Part shown: piece by piece, positions 54,182-62,490 of the stretch | Position numbering within the stretch: position 1 is the stretch's first letter | How the letters are laid out: every line of letters begins with the position of its first letter | Source: Flavobacterium sp. 9R | GTDB taxonomy: Bacteria > Bacteroidota > Bacteroidia > Flavobacteriales > Flavobacteriaceae | Assembly: GCF_902506345.1 (NCBI RefSeq) | Contig: NZ_LR733413.1 | Span: forward strand, 2,788,617-2,852,616 | Length of the DNA: 64,000 nt | Direction: 5' to 3' | Made by a program: the position numbers and the translations under genes | The notes under the pieces: model-generated | Seen by the model: the letters and a program-made list of their open reading frames with translations, nothing else | Databases searched by the model: none | Told to the model about the DNA's origin: nothing

Positions 54182-54475
54182 AAATAGTTTTTTTCAAATG
54201 TAAGAAAGAAATTAATTTTTAATTGAAGGAATCGTTAAGTTAATAAAATATTCAAAGTAGATAATTCATTGTATCTATGGTTTAGTTTTGTTGTTTTGAA
54301 TGATTTTATAACATTTTTCTGTATTTTTATTTTTTCTGTTAACAAATTGAAACTTTCTTTTAACAATACATAAAGGTAAAGTAGGTTTGCTATAACTTTA
54401 GGTTTTCTAAAATGCTCTATAGTAAAAGGGTGTTTTTTTTACTATACTTTCTAATTATATTTCAAGGGTTGCCAA
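54182..54475. other. Gene-free stretch before the LytTR gene
   Basis: AT-rich sequence between divergent genes without open frames of note. TAACTTTA at 54393-54400 is a one-base-off match to the -7 consensus. I see no repeats or palindromes of interest. Confidence 0.35.
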
Positions 54476-55279
54476 ATGAGTTTTACGTATGTAATTGTTG
54501 ATGATTCAAAAGAGGGCGCTTTGCAAACTAAAGGTATTGCAGACGAGTTTCCTGAATTGGTATTCTTAGGAATGGCAAATACACATGTGAATGGGATTGA
54601 TTTAGTATTGGAAAAAAAGCCTCAACTTGTTTTTTTAGAAATTGACCCGACCGAAAAAAAAAGTTTATTATCGTTAGGCTTTATCAGTGAGTTGCATCGT
54701 TTTCTGTCTATTTTACCAGATATAATTATTACTACAAACAAAAAAGATTGGGCTTTAGACGCTATAAATTATGGAGTTTTTGATTATTATACAAAGCCCG
54801 TTCAGCCTCAGCAAATGATTAAATCTATTCATAAGTTAAGTAAAAAAGCAGCTCTTGTTTTGCCAAATGAACTTAGTCCATCAGATGGATTAACTGAAAA
54901 AATGACTATTCAAGCAACTGTTGCATCAAAACCACTAATCATTTGTATTAAATCCTATGGGGATTATCGTTACATCAATGCAGATGATATTTGTTTTTTT
55001 CAAGCCGATAACAATTCTACCGATATTCATTTGAATTCTGGTGAAATGATAACGGCTTTCAAAACGTTAAAACATTTTGAGTCTATTTTAGATTTTCCCT
55101 TCATCAGAATCCATAATAGTTACATCGTAAATCGAAATTATATATCGCGAATTCAAGCGGGTAACTCTTTGTGTTTCATAAGAAATAGCTTAAAAAAAAT
55201 ACCTTTTTCAAGGTCCTATAAATCCAATATTGACTTGATTATTTCGGAGTTTTCAAAGGGCAACTATCTGGAAATCTGA
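54476..55279 (+). CDS. LytTR-type response regulator with atypical receiver
   Basis: A 267-residue protein: receiver-like domain (residues 1-125) and LytTR DNA-binding domain (about 155-260) with IKSYGDYRYINADDICFFQAD, FIRIHNSYIVNRNYI and SRSYKSNI. The receiver keeps the acidic pair Asp9-Asp10 (VDDS), the Thr (IITT) and Lys (YTKP), but the phospho-acceptor position has Glu55 (LVFLEIDPTE) instead of Asp. No LytS-like kinase is adjacent. The regulator may therefore be permanently active or use another signal. It precedes the repeat-peptide gene. Confidence 0.88.
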   Translation: MSFTYVIVDDSKEGALQTKGIADEFPELVFLGMANTHVNGIDLVLEKKPQLVFLEIDPTEKKSLLSLGFISELHRFLSILPDIIITTNKKDWALDAINYGVFDYYTKPVQPQQMIKSIHKLSKKAALVLPNELSPSDGLTEKMTIQATVASKPLIICIKSYGDYRYINADDICFFQADNNSTDIHLNSGEMITAFKTLKHFESILDFPFIRIHNSYIVNRNYISRIQAGNSLCFIRNSLKKIPFSRSYKSNIDLIISEFSKGNYLEI

Positions 55280-55454
55280 CAATCAGTTAGTTTGCTTTGT
55301 ATTGAATAGTACTTGCTAACGAATGGCTATATTCTACCAAAAACAGGGTTTTTGTGTGGGAAAAAAGTGGTGTGGCTGCTTAGATTTACAAAACATTTCC
55401 GCAAGAAAGTGGAAAAAAAAGTAAAATCTATACAAAAACATAAAGCCACAAATT

Positions 55455-55691
55455 ATGAAAAACGCAATCTTAACTATCGGATTATTTACATTAGTAATGG
55501 GATTAACTTCATTTACTACACCAGAGCAAAAAGCTACAATTGAAAAAGGAATTACAGCTGAAATAAACGGGTCTCAATCTACAGGAGGTAACAAGAAAGT
55601 TGATATAAATGGGTCTCAATCTACAGGAGGTAATAAGAAAGTTGATATAAATGGGTCACAATCTACGGGAGGTAATAAAAAAGTAGACTAA
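55455..55691 (+). CDS. Secreted small protein with three 14-residue repeats
   Basis: A 78-residue protein: a hydrophobic signal-like N-terminus (MKNAILTIGLFTLVMGLTSF), a short linker (TTPEQKATIEKGITAE) and then three identical copies of INGSQSTGGNKKVD (residues 37-50, 51-64, 65-78) up to the last residue. No cysteine or known domain. It is flanked by a LytTR regulator upstream and a histidine kinase/response regulator pair downstream, and has its own terminator. It may be a secreted signal precursor or a surface repeat protein; the sequence does not decide this. I do not recognise the family. Confidence 0.8.
   Translation: MKNAILTIGLFTLVMGLTSFTTPEQKATIEKGITAEINGSQSTGGNKKVDINGSQSTGGNKKVDINGSQSTGGNKKVD
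55563..55688 (+). repeat. Three tandem 42-bp coding repeats
   Basis: The repeat units start at 55563, 55605 and 55647. Copy 2 differs from copy 1 at two bases and copy 3 from copy 2 at five; every difference is a third-position synonymous change, so the encoded peptide repeat is identical in all three. Confidence 0.95.
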
Positions 55692-55712
55692 AACATCAAA
55701 AAACAATATTTT

Positions 55713-55745
55713 AAAAGCTAACAATTTTTGTTAGCTTTTTTTTTG
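55713..55745 (+). terminator. Terminator after the repeat-peptide gene
   Basis: AAAAGCTAACA (55713-55723) pairs with TGTTAGCTTTT (55729-55739), followed by Ts. It isolates the peptide gene from the kinase gene, whose promoter may overlap the T-run. Confidence 0.88.
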
Positions 55746-55766
55746 TCAAATCTTTTTATATTTTTG
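55738..55766 (+). promoter_or_regulatory. Candidate promoter of the histidine kinase gene
   Basis: TATTTTTG at 55759-55766 matches TAnnTTTG, with TTTT at 55738-55741 exactly 17 bp upstream. Transcription would start close to 55772, after the ATG at 55767 and shortly before the TTG at 55784. Confidence 0.35.
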
Positions 55767-55783
55767 ATGAAATTCAAAAAACT

Positions 55784-57835
55784 TTGAAATTCAAAAACTT
55801 AATAGTTTGTTTTTTTGTTTGTTTTTTTGTCAATTGTTCAAAAAATAAAAAAATTGAATACATTGATGATAAGTTTAGTATAGATAGTCTCAAAGTTTTA
55901 TTGGAATTAGCTAACAATGATACAATCCCTTTTGTTGTTAAACAAGGTTACAATAAGAAAGCCTTTGATATCCTAGCGGATTATCAAAATGATTCATTAG
56001 CAAGAATGAATTTGTTTAAAGTAGCAAACAGATTCTATAATATGGATGATTCATTCAATTACATAAAAACAGTTGAATTTGTATTAAAGAATTCTTTAGA
56101 GGCTAAAGATACATTGAGTTTAGCGAAAGCATATGCATATAAAGGGGACTATTTCGGAACAAGATTAATTTCAGATAGTGCATTTTTGAATTATTACAAA
56201 TCTGAAAAATTGTATTTAATTAAAAATGATTTGTACAATGTTGCAAGAACAAGATTGAATAAAGCTAATTTACAATATGCTGAAAGCGATTTGTTAGGAA
56301 GTGAAAAATCTGTTTTTAATGCTTTAAGAATTTTAAAATATCAAAAAGCTAATGATTTATTGTATGAGTTATACAACTTATTAGGCATTTTATATAATGA
56401 TTTAGAAGAATATGATAAATCTATTGACTATCATACTAAAGCACTAGCTAATGCTACTGATGATAAAATCCCTTCAGTTTATCAATCAAGAGCTACTTCT
56501 TTAAATAACATCGGTTATGTTTATCAAAATTTAAAAAATTATCAAAAAGCTCAAGAATACTATCAAGAAGGTTTAAGACAAAAAAATCTAAAATACGATA
56601 AGCCTTCTTTGTATGCCATGCTCTTGGATAATTTGGCTTACTCCCGATTTAGGCTTAGGGAAGATGATGAACTTCCAGGATTGTTTTTAAAATCCTTAAA
56701 ATTAAGAGATAGTCTGAAACTAACTTCAGGTATTGTAGCGAACAAAATCCACCTTTCAGAATACTACAGTTACAAAAATGACGATGCGAAGGCCGTTCAG
56801 TATGCAAGAGAGGCATTGACTTCTGCGAGAAATGATAAAAACTTCAGAAATGTATTGGTCGCTCTTAAACAGATGGGTGTAGTAGAACCCCAAAACGCGA
56901 CACTTTATTCTAGAGAATACATTCACATCAATGACAGTCTTCAAAAAGCCGAACGAAAAATGGGTGAAAAATTCTCCCGAATTGAGTATGAAACGGATGT
57001 TATAAAAAGCGAAAACACTGATTTGGTCGTTCAAAATCGAAATTTATTCTATGTTTTTAGTATTCTCACCTTGATAGGGGTTTTTACTTTTGTTTTTGTC
57101 TCCCAACGCAATAAACATAGAGAGTTAATGTTTAAAGAACAGCAACAAATTGCTAATGCTGAAATTTACAATCTGATGATATCTCAGCAAAAAACAATAG
57201 AAGAAAACAGAGCAAAAGAAAAAAAACGAGTTGCAAGGGAGTTACATGATGGCGTTTTGGGCAAAATATTTGGTGTTCGAATGAATCTGGATACGATGAA
57301 CACTGCTCAAGATCAACATGCGATTAAAAGCAGATTAGAATATTTAGCAGAATTAAAGCAGATTGAACAAGACATTCGAGAAATTTCCCATGATTTGAAT
57401 AGAGAAAACACCGAATTAATTAATAACTTCGTAGTGATTCTAAATAATCTTATTGAGAATCAAAGAAAAGCGTTCAAAACAAAATTAAATTTTACTCTTG
57501 ATAAGAATATTGACTGGGCTAATGTTTCAAATGAAGTCAAAATTAACTTATACAGAATGCTTCAAGAAGCCTTGCAAAACTGTAATAAATATGCAAAAGC
57601 TTCTTTGATAGCTGTTGATTTCAAAAAAGAAAGTAATCCAGAGCACCTAAAGTTATGTATTGCAGATGATGGAATAGGATTTAATTTGAAAAGAGCCAAG
57701 AAAGGAATTGGTCTCCAAAACATAGCATTTAGAACCAAAGAGTGTAAGGGTAAATTAGAAATAAAAACAAAACCAGGCGAAGGAACGCAACTTATTATTG
57801 AAGTCCCCATTGAAAACCCAAATAACCAAACTTAA
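55784..57835 (+). CDS. TPR-containing sensor histidine kinase (HisKA_3 type)
   Basis: A 683-residue sensor kinase. The N-terminal signal-like segment (LIVCFFVCFFVNC, possible lipid Cys18) is followed by a periplasmic domain of TPR repeats (about 60-390), one membrane helix (about 422-440), a coiled coil, the HisKA_3 dimerisation domain with His488 in RVARELHDGVLG, and an HATPase_c domain with EALQNCNKYAKA, DDGIGFNL and GIGLQNI. The only usable start in frame is TTG at 55784; an ATG 17 bp upstream reads six codons and stops. The response regulator gene follows 12 bp after its end. Confidence 0.92.
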   Translation: MKFKNLIVCFFVCFFVNCSKNKKIEYIDDKFSIDSLKVLLELANNDTIPFVVKQGYNKKAFDILADYQNDSLARMNLFKVANRFYNMDDSFNYIKTVEFVLKNSLEAKDTLSLAKAYAYKGDYFGTRLISDSAFLNYYKSEKLYLIKNDLYNVARTRLNKANLQYAESDLLGSEKSVFNALRILKYQKANDLLYELYNLLGILYNDLEEYDKSIDYHTKALANATDDKIPSVYQSRATSLNNIGYVYQNLKNYQKAQEYYQEGLRQKNLKYDKPSLYAMLLDNLAYSRFRLREDDELPGLFLKSLKLRDSLKLTSGIVANKIHLSEYYSYKNDDAKAVQYAREALTSARNDKNFRNVLVALKQMGVVEPQNATLYSREYIHINDSLQKAERKMGEKFSRIEYETDVIKSENTDLVVQNRNLFYVFSILTLIGVFTFVFVSQRNKHRELMFKEQQQIANAEIYNLMISQQKTIEENRAKEKKRVARELHDGVLGKIFGVRMNLDTMNTAQDQHAIKSRLEYLAELKQIEQDIREISHDLNRENTELINNFVVILNNLIENQRKAFKTKLNFTLDKNIDWANVSNEVKINLYRMLQEALQNCNKYAKASLIAVDFKKESNPEHLKLCIADDGIGFNLKRAKKGIGLQNIAFRTKECKGKLEIKTKPGEGTQLIIEVPIENPNNQT

Positions 57836-57847
57836 TCAATTCATACA

Positions 57848-58534
57848 ATGCCCCAAGAATTTACAGTAATTAAAAAAAATATCCTTATTGTTGATGATCA
57901 TCCTTTCATCATTCAAGGATATAAGAATGCCATAACTCGATATCGTCCTACCGAATATGAGTTTTTGATTGATCAAGCCAAAGATTGTCAATCAGGCTAT
58001 GAGGTGATTGTTAATCCGGAATCACCTTCTTTTGATATCGCCTTTTTGGATATAAGTATGCCTGCTTATGTAGAAAAAGGAATTTTATCTGGTGAAGATT
58101 TAGCAATTGTACTTATGGAACGTATGCCTAAATGCAAAATTGTTTTGCTTACCATGTTTACAGAAAAATTAAAAATCAATACCATTCTAAAAAATATTAA
58201 TCCAAATGGATTGATAATTAAAAATGACTTAACCTTTGATGAATTGCTTTTTGCATTTGATAGAGTAATCAAAAATGAAAAGTATTACAGTCAGTCAGTT
58301 TTGGAAATGCTAAGCCAAATGCAACATGTTCCTATCGAAATTGATCAGTTTGATAAAAAGATTTTGTTCCAATTGTCAAAAGGAACTAAGGTTGCTGATA
58401 TTCCACAATACGTACCTATTTCTTCAAGCGCTATAAAAAGGAGAATGGAAGACTTGAAAGTGCTTTTAGAACTCAAAGATCGTTCTGATGAAGAGTTGGT
58501 AAAAGTGGCTAAGTCCAAAGGTTTACTGCTATAG
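57848..58534 (+). CDS. NarL-like response regulator
   Basis: A 228-residue regulator. The receiver (about 10-135) has Asp16-Asp17 in LIVDDHPF and the phospho-acceptor Asp68 in AFLDISMP. The C-terminal part (about 160-225) is a helix-turn-helix with SKGTKVADIPQYVPISSSAIKRRMEDL, a LuxR/GerE-like element with an unusual sequence. It should be the partner of the adjacent TPR kinase, with which it shares an operon (12-bp gap). Target genes unknown; the repeat peptide is a candidate by proximity. Confidence 0.92.
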   Translation: MPQEFTVIKKNILIVDDHPFIIQGYKNAITRYRPTEYEFLIDQAKDCQSGYEVIVNPESPSFDIAFLDISMPAYVEKGILSGEDLAIVLMERMPKCKIVLLTMFTEKLKINTILKNINPNGLIIKNDLTFDELLFAFDRVIKNEKYYSQSVLEMLSQMQHVPIEIDQFDKKILFQLSKGTKVADIPQYVPISSSAIKRRMEDLKVLLELKDRSDEELVKVAKSKGLLL

Positions 58535-58551
58535 TTTGAAAACACTTGCAT

Positions 58552-58580
58552 AAAAAAAGACACCTTAGGTGTCTTTTTTT
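58552..58580. terminator. Bidirectional terminator
   Basis: AAAAAAGACACC / GGTGTCTTTTTT stem with a 3-4 nt loop between the convergent regulator and acyltransferase genes. Confidence 0.9.
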
Positions 58581-58586
58581 GTGATA

Positions 58587-60389
58587 TTAATCTTCTTTGT
58601 CATTCATTTTTCGTTCCAGTTCAGCTTGGTATTCTTCCATAACTGGTTTCATAGTACTTTCTGGAATATCTTCAATTCGAATATAAATTAATCCATCAAT
58701 TGCATTGTTAAAAAGCGGATCAACGTTAAAGGCTACCAGTCTTGCGTTTTGTTTGATATATTTTTTGATTAATACAGGAAGACGCAATACGCCTGGTTCT
58801 AGTTCGTCAATGATTTTATCAAATTTGTTCAAATCAGCATCGGTTTCATTAAAAACAAAATCCTTATCAGCATCCTTTAGTTTTACTTTGTATTCTTTTT
58901 TAGGATGCACGTATTGTGCGATGTACGGGTCATAATAGTGGGATTTCATGAACTCAATCATTAACGATTTTGAAAAATCAGAAAATTGATTACTTATACT
59001 CACCCCACCAAGTAAATACTTGTGCTCAGGATAATGCAAGGTCGTATGAATAATTCCGCGCCATAACAAAAACAAAGGCATTGGTTTTTGTTGGTATTCT
59101 TTGATGATAAAAGCACGCCCCATTTCGATTGATTTATGAAGCATATCATGCAATTCCGGCTCAAAACGGAACAATCCATTCAGGTAAAAACCGTCCATGC
59201 CGTATTTTGGGTAAATCTCACAACCCAATCCCATACGATAAGCACCAGCAATTTTGTTTGTCTCATCATCCCACAAAAAGAGGTGACGATAATATTGATC
59301 GTATTTGTCTAAATCTATAGATTCGTTGGTTCCTTCTCCTACCTCTCTAAAAGTGATTTCTCTTAATCGACCTATTTCATGTAGAATATTTGGAATGTCT
59401 TTTGCCTTAGCAAAAAAGACTTCATAGTTTTTACTTTGCAACAAGCGGCAATCCAAAGTTCTAAGATTTTCGACCTCACGAATCATTTTTTCACTACTAG
59501 CAGGCGTAACGATTTTCTTAGGGCTTTTGTGTCCTTTAAGCGGATTGGTATTCAGGAAATTATTGTCTTTTTCGAAAGGATTAGCCAACATATAGGTTTT
59601 CTTTCTCAAGAATTCTGAGTATTCTTCAATAGACTCGTACTCATTTTGTTCGGCTACTGATATCGGTTTACCAATACGAACTTTGATGACTCTTTTTTTC
59701 TGAGTTAACAATTCCGAAGGCAATTTAGCCGTTCTTAGGGTGTCGTTTATCTTCGATAAGAAGTAAAATAATTTACTGTTTTTGGCATGAAAGTAAATAG
59801 GTACCACTGGCACTTGCGCTTTTCGAATCACTTTTAATGCGCCTTCTTCCCATGGTTTGTCTACCATCAATTTGCCATCTTTATAGGTAGAAACTTCACC
59901 TGCTGGGAACATTCCCAGTGGTTTTCCGTCTTTCAAGTGACGCAACGTTTCTTTTATTCCAACTACACTCGATTTGGCATCTTTGTGGTTTTCAAAAGGA
60001 TTAACCGGCATGATGTAAGGCTTCATGGGGTCAATGCGGTGCAATAAAAAATTGGCAATAATTTTAAAATTAGGCTCTTTTTCGAGCATTAATTTCAATA
60101 GCAATATGCCATCAATTCCTCCAAGAGGATGATTCGAAATCGTAATATATGCACCATCCTTTGGTAGTCGTTTGAAGTCTTCTTTTGGAATTTCAAATTT
60201 AATTTGAAACTCATCCAATATAGCATTTAAGAATACAACATCACTCAAATGTTTATTCCTGTCGTAGATTTTGTTTAACGTAGAGATTTTTAAAACTTTC
60301 ATCAGCAACCAACCCGAGAAAGTACCAAAAACGCCGTACTTATCCGTATTTATTGCTTTTGCAACTTCTTTTGCGGTAACTAAACCCAT
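58587..60389 (-). CDS. Bifunctional acyltransferase, OlsF-like (ornithine lipid synthesis)
   Basis: A 600-residue protein with two acyltransferase domains. Residues about 45-270 are a PlsC-type lysophospholipid acyltransferase with TISNHPLGGIDG (His87, Asp93) and FPAGEVST. Residues about 310-520 are a GNAT-type domain (GRLREITFREVGEGTN, HLFLWDDETNKIAGAYRMG) like OlsB/hemolysin-type N-acyltransferases. This order matches OlsF, which makes ornithine lipid in one polypeptide and has been studied in Serratia and Flavobacterium. The product might instead be a glycine lipid. It is transcribed alone. Confidence 0.85.
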   Translation of the reverse strand: MGLVTAKEVAKAINTDKYGVFGTFSGWLLMKVLKISTLNKIYDRNKHLSDVVFLNAILDEFQIKFEIPKEDFKRLPKDGAYITISNHPLGGIDGILLLKLMLEKEPNFKIIANFLLHRIDPMKPYIMPVNPFENHKDAKSSVVGIKETLRHLKDGKPLGMFPAGEVSTYKDGKLMVDKPWEEGALKVIRKAQVPVVPIYFHAKNSKLFYFLSKINDTLRTAKLPSELLTQKKRVIKVRIGKPISVAEQNEYESIEEYSEFLRKKTYMLANPFEKDNNFLNTNPLKGHKSPKKIVTPASSEKMIREVENLRTLDCRLLQSKNYEVFFAKAKDIPNILHEIGRLREITFREVGEGTNESIDLDKYDQYYRHLFLWDDETNKIAGAYRMGLGCEIYPKYGMDGFYLNGLFRFEPELHDMLHKSIEMGRAFIIKEYQQKPMPLFLLWRGIIHTTLHYPEHKYLLGGVSISNQFSDFSKSLMIEFMKSHYYDPYIAQYVHPKKEYKVKLKDADKDFVFNETDADLNKFDKIIDELEPGVLRLPVLIKKYIKQNARLVAFNVDPLFNNAIDGLIYIRIEDIPESTMKPVMEEYQAELERKMNDKED

Positions 60390-60587
60390 TTCTTTATTGT
60401 TTTAAAGCAAGACGCAAAGATAGAAAAAAAGGCTAATTTATTTGGGTTTTGTCAAACAAACTTCCACTTTTTTACTACTTTTGAATTCCGCAAAAATCTT
60501 AGTTTTTTATCCGAAAATTGAACTAAAAATAAGGGAAAAACAGCTATTTTTTCATTTATTTATAAAGAAATTTAATACGTCACCTCA

Positions 60588-61349
60588 ATGAAAATCATCT
60601 CTTACAACGTAAACGGAATTCGCGCTGCCATCACCAAAGGGTTTTTAGAATGGTTGCAACAAGCCAATCCCGATGTTATTTGCCTTCAAGAAATAAAAGC
60701 CAACGAAGACCAAATACCCGTAGCCGATATTGAAAAAGCAGGGTATCCTTACCAATATTATTTCTCGGCTACCAAAAAAGGCTATTCTGGCGTAGCCATT
60801 TTGTCCAAAATAAAACCCAATGCAATAACTTACGGAACCGGAATTGAGCACATGGATTACGAAGGACGCAACCTCAGAGTTGATTTCGATGATTGCTCTG
60901 TGATGAGCTTGTACTTGCCTTCAGGAACCAACATCGACAGATTGGACCATAAATTTAAGTACATGGATGATTTTCACGATTACATCAACCAACTAAAAAA
61001 AGACATTCCTAACCTCATTATTTGTGGCGATTACAACATTTGTCACAAGCCTATCGATATTCACGACCCCATTCGCAACAAAAACGTTTCGGGTTTCCTT
61101 CCTGAGGAGCGCGCGTGGTTAGATAAATTTATTAATTCAGGATTCATCGACAGTTTCCGTCATTTCAATCAAGAGCCCCATCAGTATTCGTGGTGGAGTT
61201 ACAGAGCAGGAGCCCGCGGCAATAACAAAGGCTGGCGCATCGATTACAATTTGGTGAGCGACTCCTTACAACATAAACTCAAAAGAGCCGTTATTCTACC
61301 AGATGCTATGCACTCCGATCATTGCCCTATTTTGGTAGAAATCGAATAA
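60588..61349 (+). CDS. xth: Exodeoxyribonuclease III
   Basis: A 253-residue AP endonuclease/3'-5' exonuclease of base excision repair. Motifs in order: YNVNGIRAA (Asn), CLQEIKA (Glu), YSGVAILSK, GDYNICH (Asp, Asn), WWSYRAGARGNNKGWRIDY and the C-terminal SDHCPI (Asp-His pair). It has the usual length. TACTTTTG at 60476-60483 may be the -7 element. A copy of the structured repeat follows the stop codon. Confidence 0.96.
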   Translation: MKIISYNVNGIRAAITKGFLEWLQQANPDVICLQEIKANEDQIPVADIEKAGYPYQYYFSATKKGYSGVAILSKIKPNAITYGTGIEHMDYEGRNLRVDFDDCSVMSLYLPSGTNIDRLDHKFKYMDDFHDYINQLKKDIPNLIICGDYNICHKPIDIHDPIRNKNVSGFLPEERAWLDKFINSGFIDSFRHFNQEPHQYSWWSYRAGARGNNKGWRIDYNLVSDSLQHKLKRAVILPDAMHSDHCPILVEIE

Positions 61350-61350
61350 T

Positions 61351-61440
61351 TTTTAGGAGCTAATCCTGCTGTCCACTATATCTTGCTTGGCGAACCCCGC
61401 CAAGCAAGGATGCCGTTCCCATCAGGGCTAGGGCATAGGA
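61351..61440 (+). repeat. Dispersed structured element, copy D (3' of xth)
   Basis: The core at 61364-61430 opens with TCCTGCTGTCC and ends with ATCAGGGCTA. The middle hairpin is perfect: CTTGCTTGGCG with CGCCAAGCAAG around AACC. Outer bases are CCTG with CAGGG, as in copy B. It begins a few bases after the xth stop, in the gene's orientation. Confidence 0.85.
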
Positions 61441-61489
61441 CATCAAACAATCATCTTACATAAAATTAATATAGTTTAAATTCAACCCC

Positions 61490-62428
61490 ATGATTAAAAA
61501 AACCTTCCTTGGACTCACATTACTGCTTTTAGCCAGTTCCTGCGTGTCCAAAAAAATCTACAACGAGCTAGAAAATAAATTAGCCAATCTTCAAAAAGAA
61601 CACGCCGATTTAACCAACGAAAATGGCGAATTGCAAAAAGCAAAAACACAATTAGAATCCGATAAAGAAGGATTGACATCTGAGTTAAATAAAACCAAAT
61701 CCGATTTAGAAAAGTTAAAAGCAGACTATGCCGCTGCACAAAACAAGTACAAAGTACTTCAAGATTCGTATGCAGCACTAGAGAAAAACAGTGGAGAAGC
61801 TTTGCAAACCAACTTGAAAAAAAATCATGAACTTCTTGCTGAACTTGATGCAAAAAGTAAAGCCTTAGCCACCGAAAAAGAGCGTTTAAGCAAAAGTGCT
61901 CAACGTTTGCAAGAACTAGAGGATTTGATTGCAGCCAAAGAAGCCGCGATGAAAAAACTAAAAGATACACTCTCTAAAGCCTTGAATGGTTTTGAAGGAA
62001 AAGGCTTGACCGTTGAGCAAAAAAATGGAAAAGTTTACGTTTCTATGGAGAACAAATTATTGTTCAATTCAGGTAGTTGGGCTGTAGGTTCCGAAGGGAA
62101 AAAAGCAGTGGTAGAAGTAGCTAAAGTATTGGGTGATAATCCAGATATTGCTGTTTTAATCGAAGGGCATACAGATGATGACGGTTTCAAAGGTTCAGGA
62201 CCAATCGCGGATAACTGGGATTTGTCTACCAAAAGAGCCACAGCTATAGTAGCTATTTTGAGCGAAAACAAGAAAGTAAACAAACAAAATTTAACGGCTG
62301 CAGGTCGTAGCGAATATGCTCCATTGCAAAGCAACGCCACTGCCGAAGGAAAAGCCAAAAATCGCCGAATTGAAATCATTCTGACGCCACGTTTGGACGA
62401 AATCTCAAAAATGTTAGAAGAGTTTTAG
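61490..62428 (+). CDS. OmpA-family lipoprotein
   Basis: A 312-residue protein: lipobox LLASSC (Cys18), a long coiled coil (about 22-170) and a C-terminal OmpA domain with peptidoglycan-binding marks LIEGHTDDDGF, LSTKRATAIV, GRSEYAP and KNRRIEI. It probably bridges outer membrane and peptidoglycan. The coiled-coil stalk is longer than in Pal. Followed by a terminator. Confidence 0.92.
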   Translation: MIKKTFLGLTLLLLASSCVSKKIYNELENKLANLQKEHADLTNENGELQKAKTQLESDKEGLTSELNKTKSDLEKLKADYAAAQNKYKVLQDSYAALEKNSGEALQTNLKKNHELLAELDAKSKALATEKERLSKSAQRLQELEDLIAAKEAAMKKLKDTLSKALNGFEGKGLTVEQKNGKVYVSMENKLLFNSGSWAVGSEGKKAVVEVAKVLGDNPDIAVLIEGHTDDDGFKGSGPIADNWDLSTKRATAIVAILSENKKVNKQNLTAAGRSEYAPLQSNATAEGKAKNRRIEIILTPRLDEISKMLEEF

Positions 62429-62456
62429 AAAAAAGCTTGTCTTATAGAAAAAGTGC

Positions 62457-62490
62457 AAAAGGCTCTCCGTTTTATTAGAGAGCCTTTTGT
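62457..62490. terminator. Terminator after the OmpA lipoprotein gene
   Basis: AAAAGGCTCTC (62457-62467) pairs with GAGAGCCTTTT (62478-62488). It can serve the small converging gene as well. Confidence 0.9.

Noticed and set aside
55313..55543. 76-codon open frame overlapping the repeat-peptide gene
   Set aside because: It runs out of frame through the clear signal-peptide gene and gives a Lys/Tyr/Asn-rich product without any domain.
55563..55688. 42-bp tandem repeats as an assembly artefact
   Set aside because: The three copies differ by several synonymous bases, which an artificial duplication would not produce.
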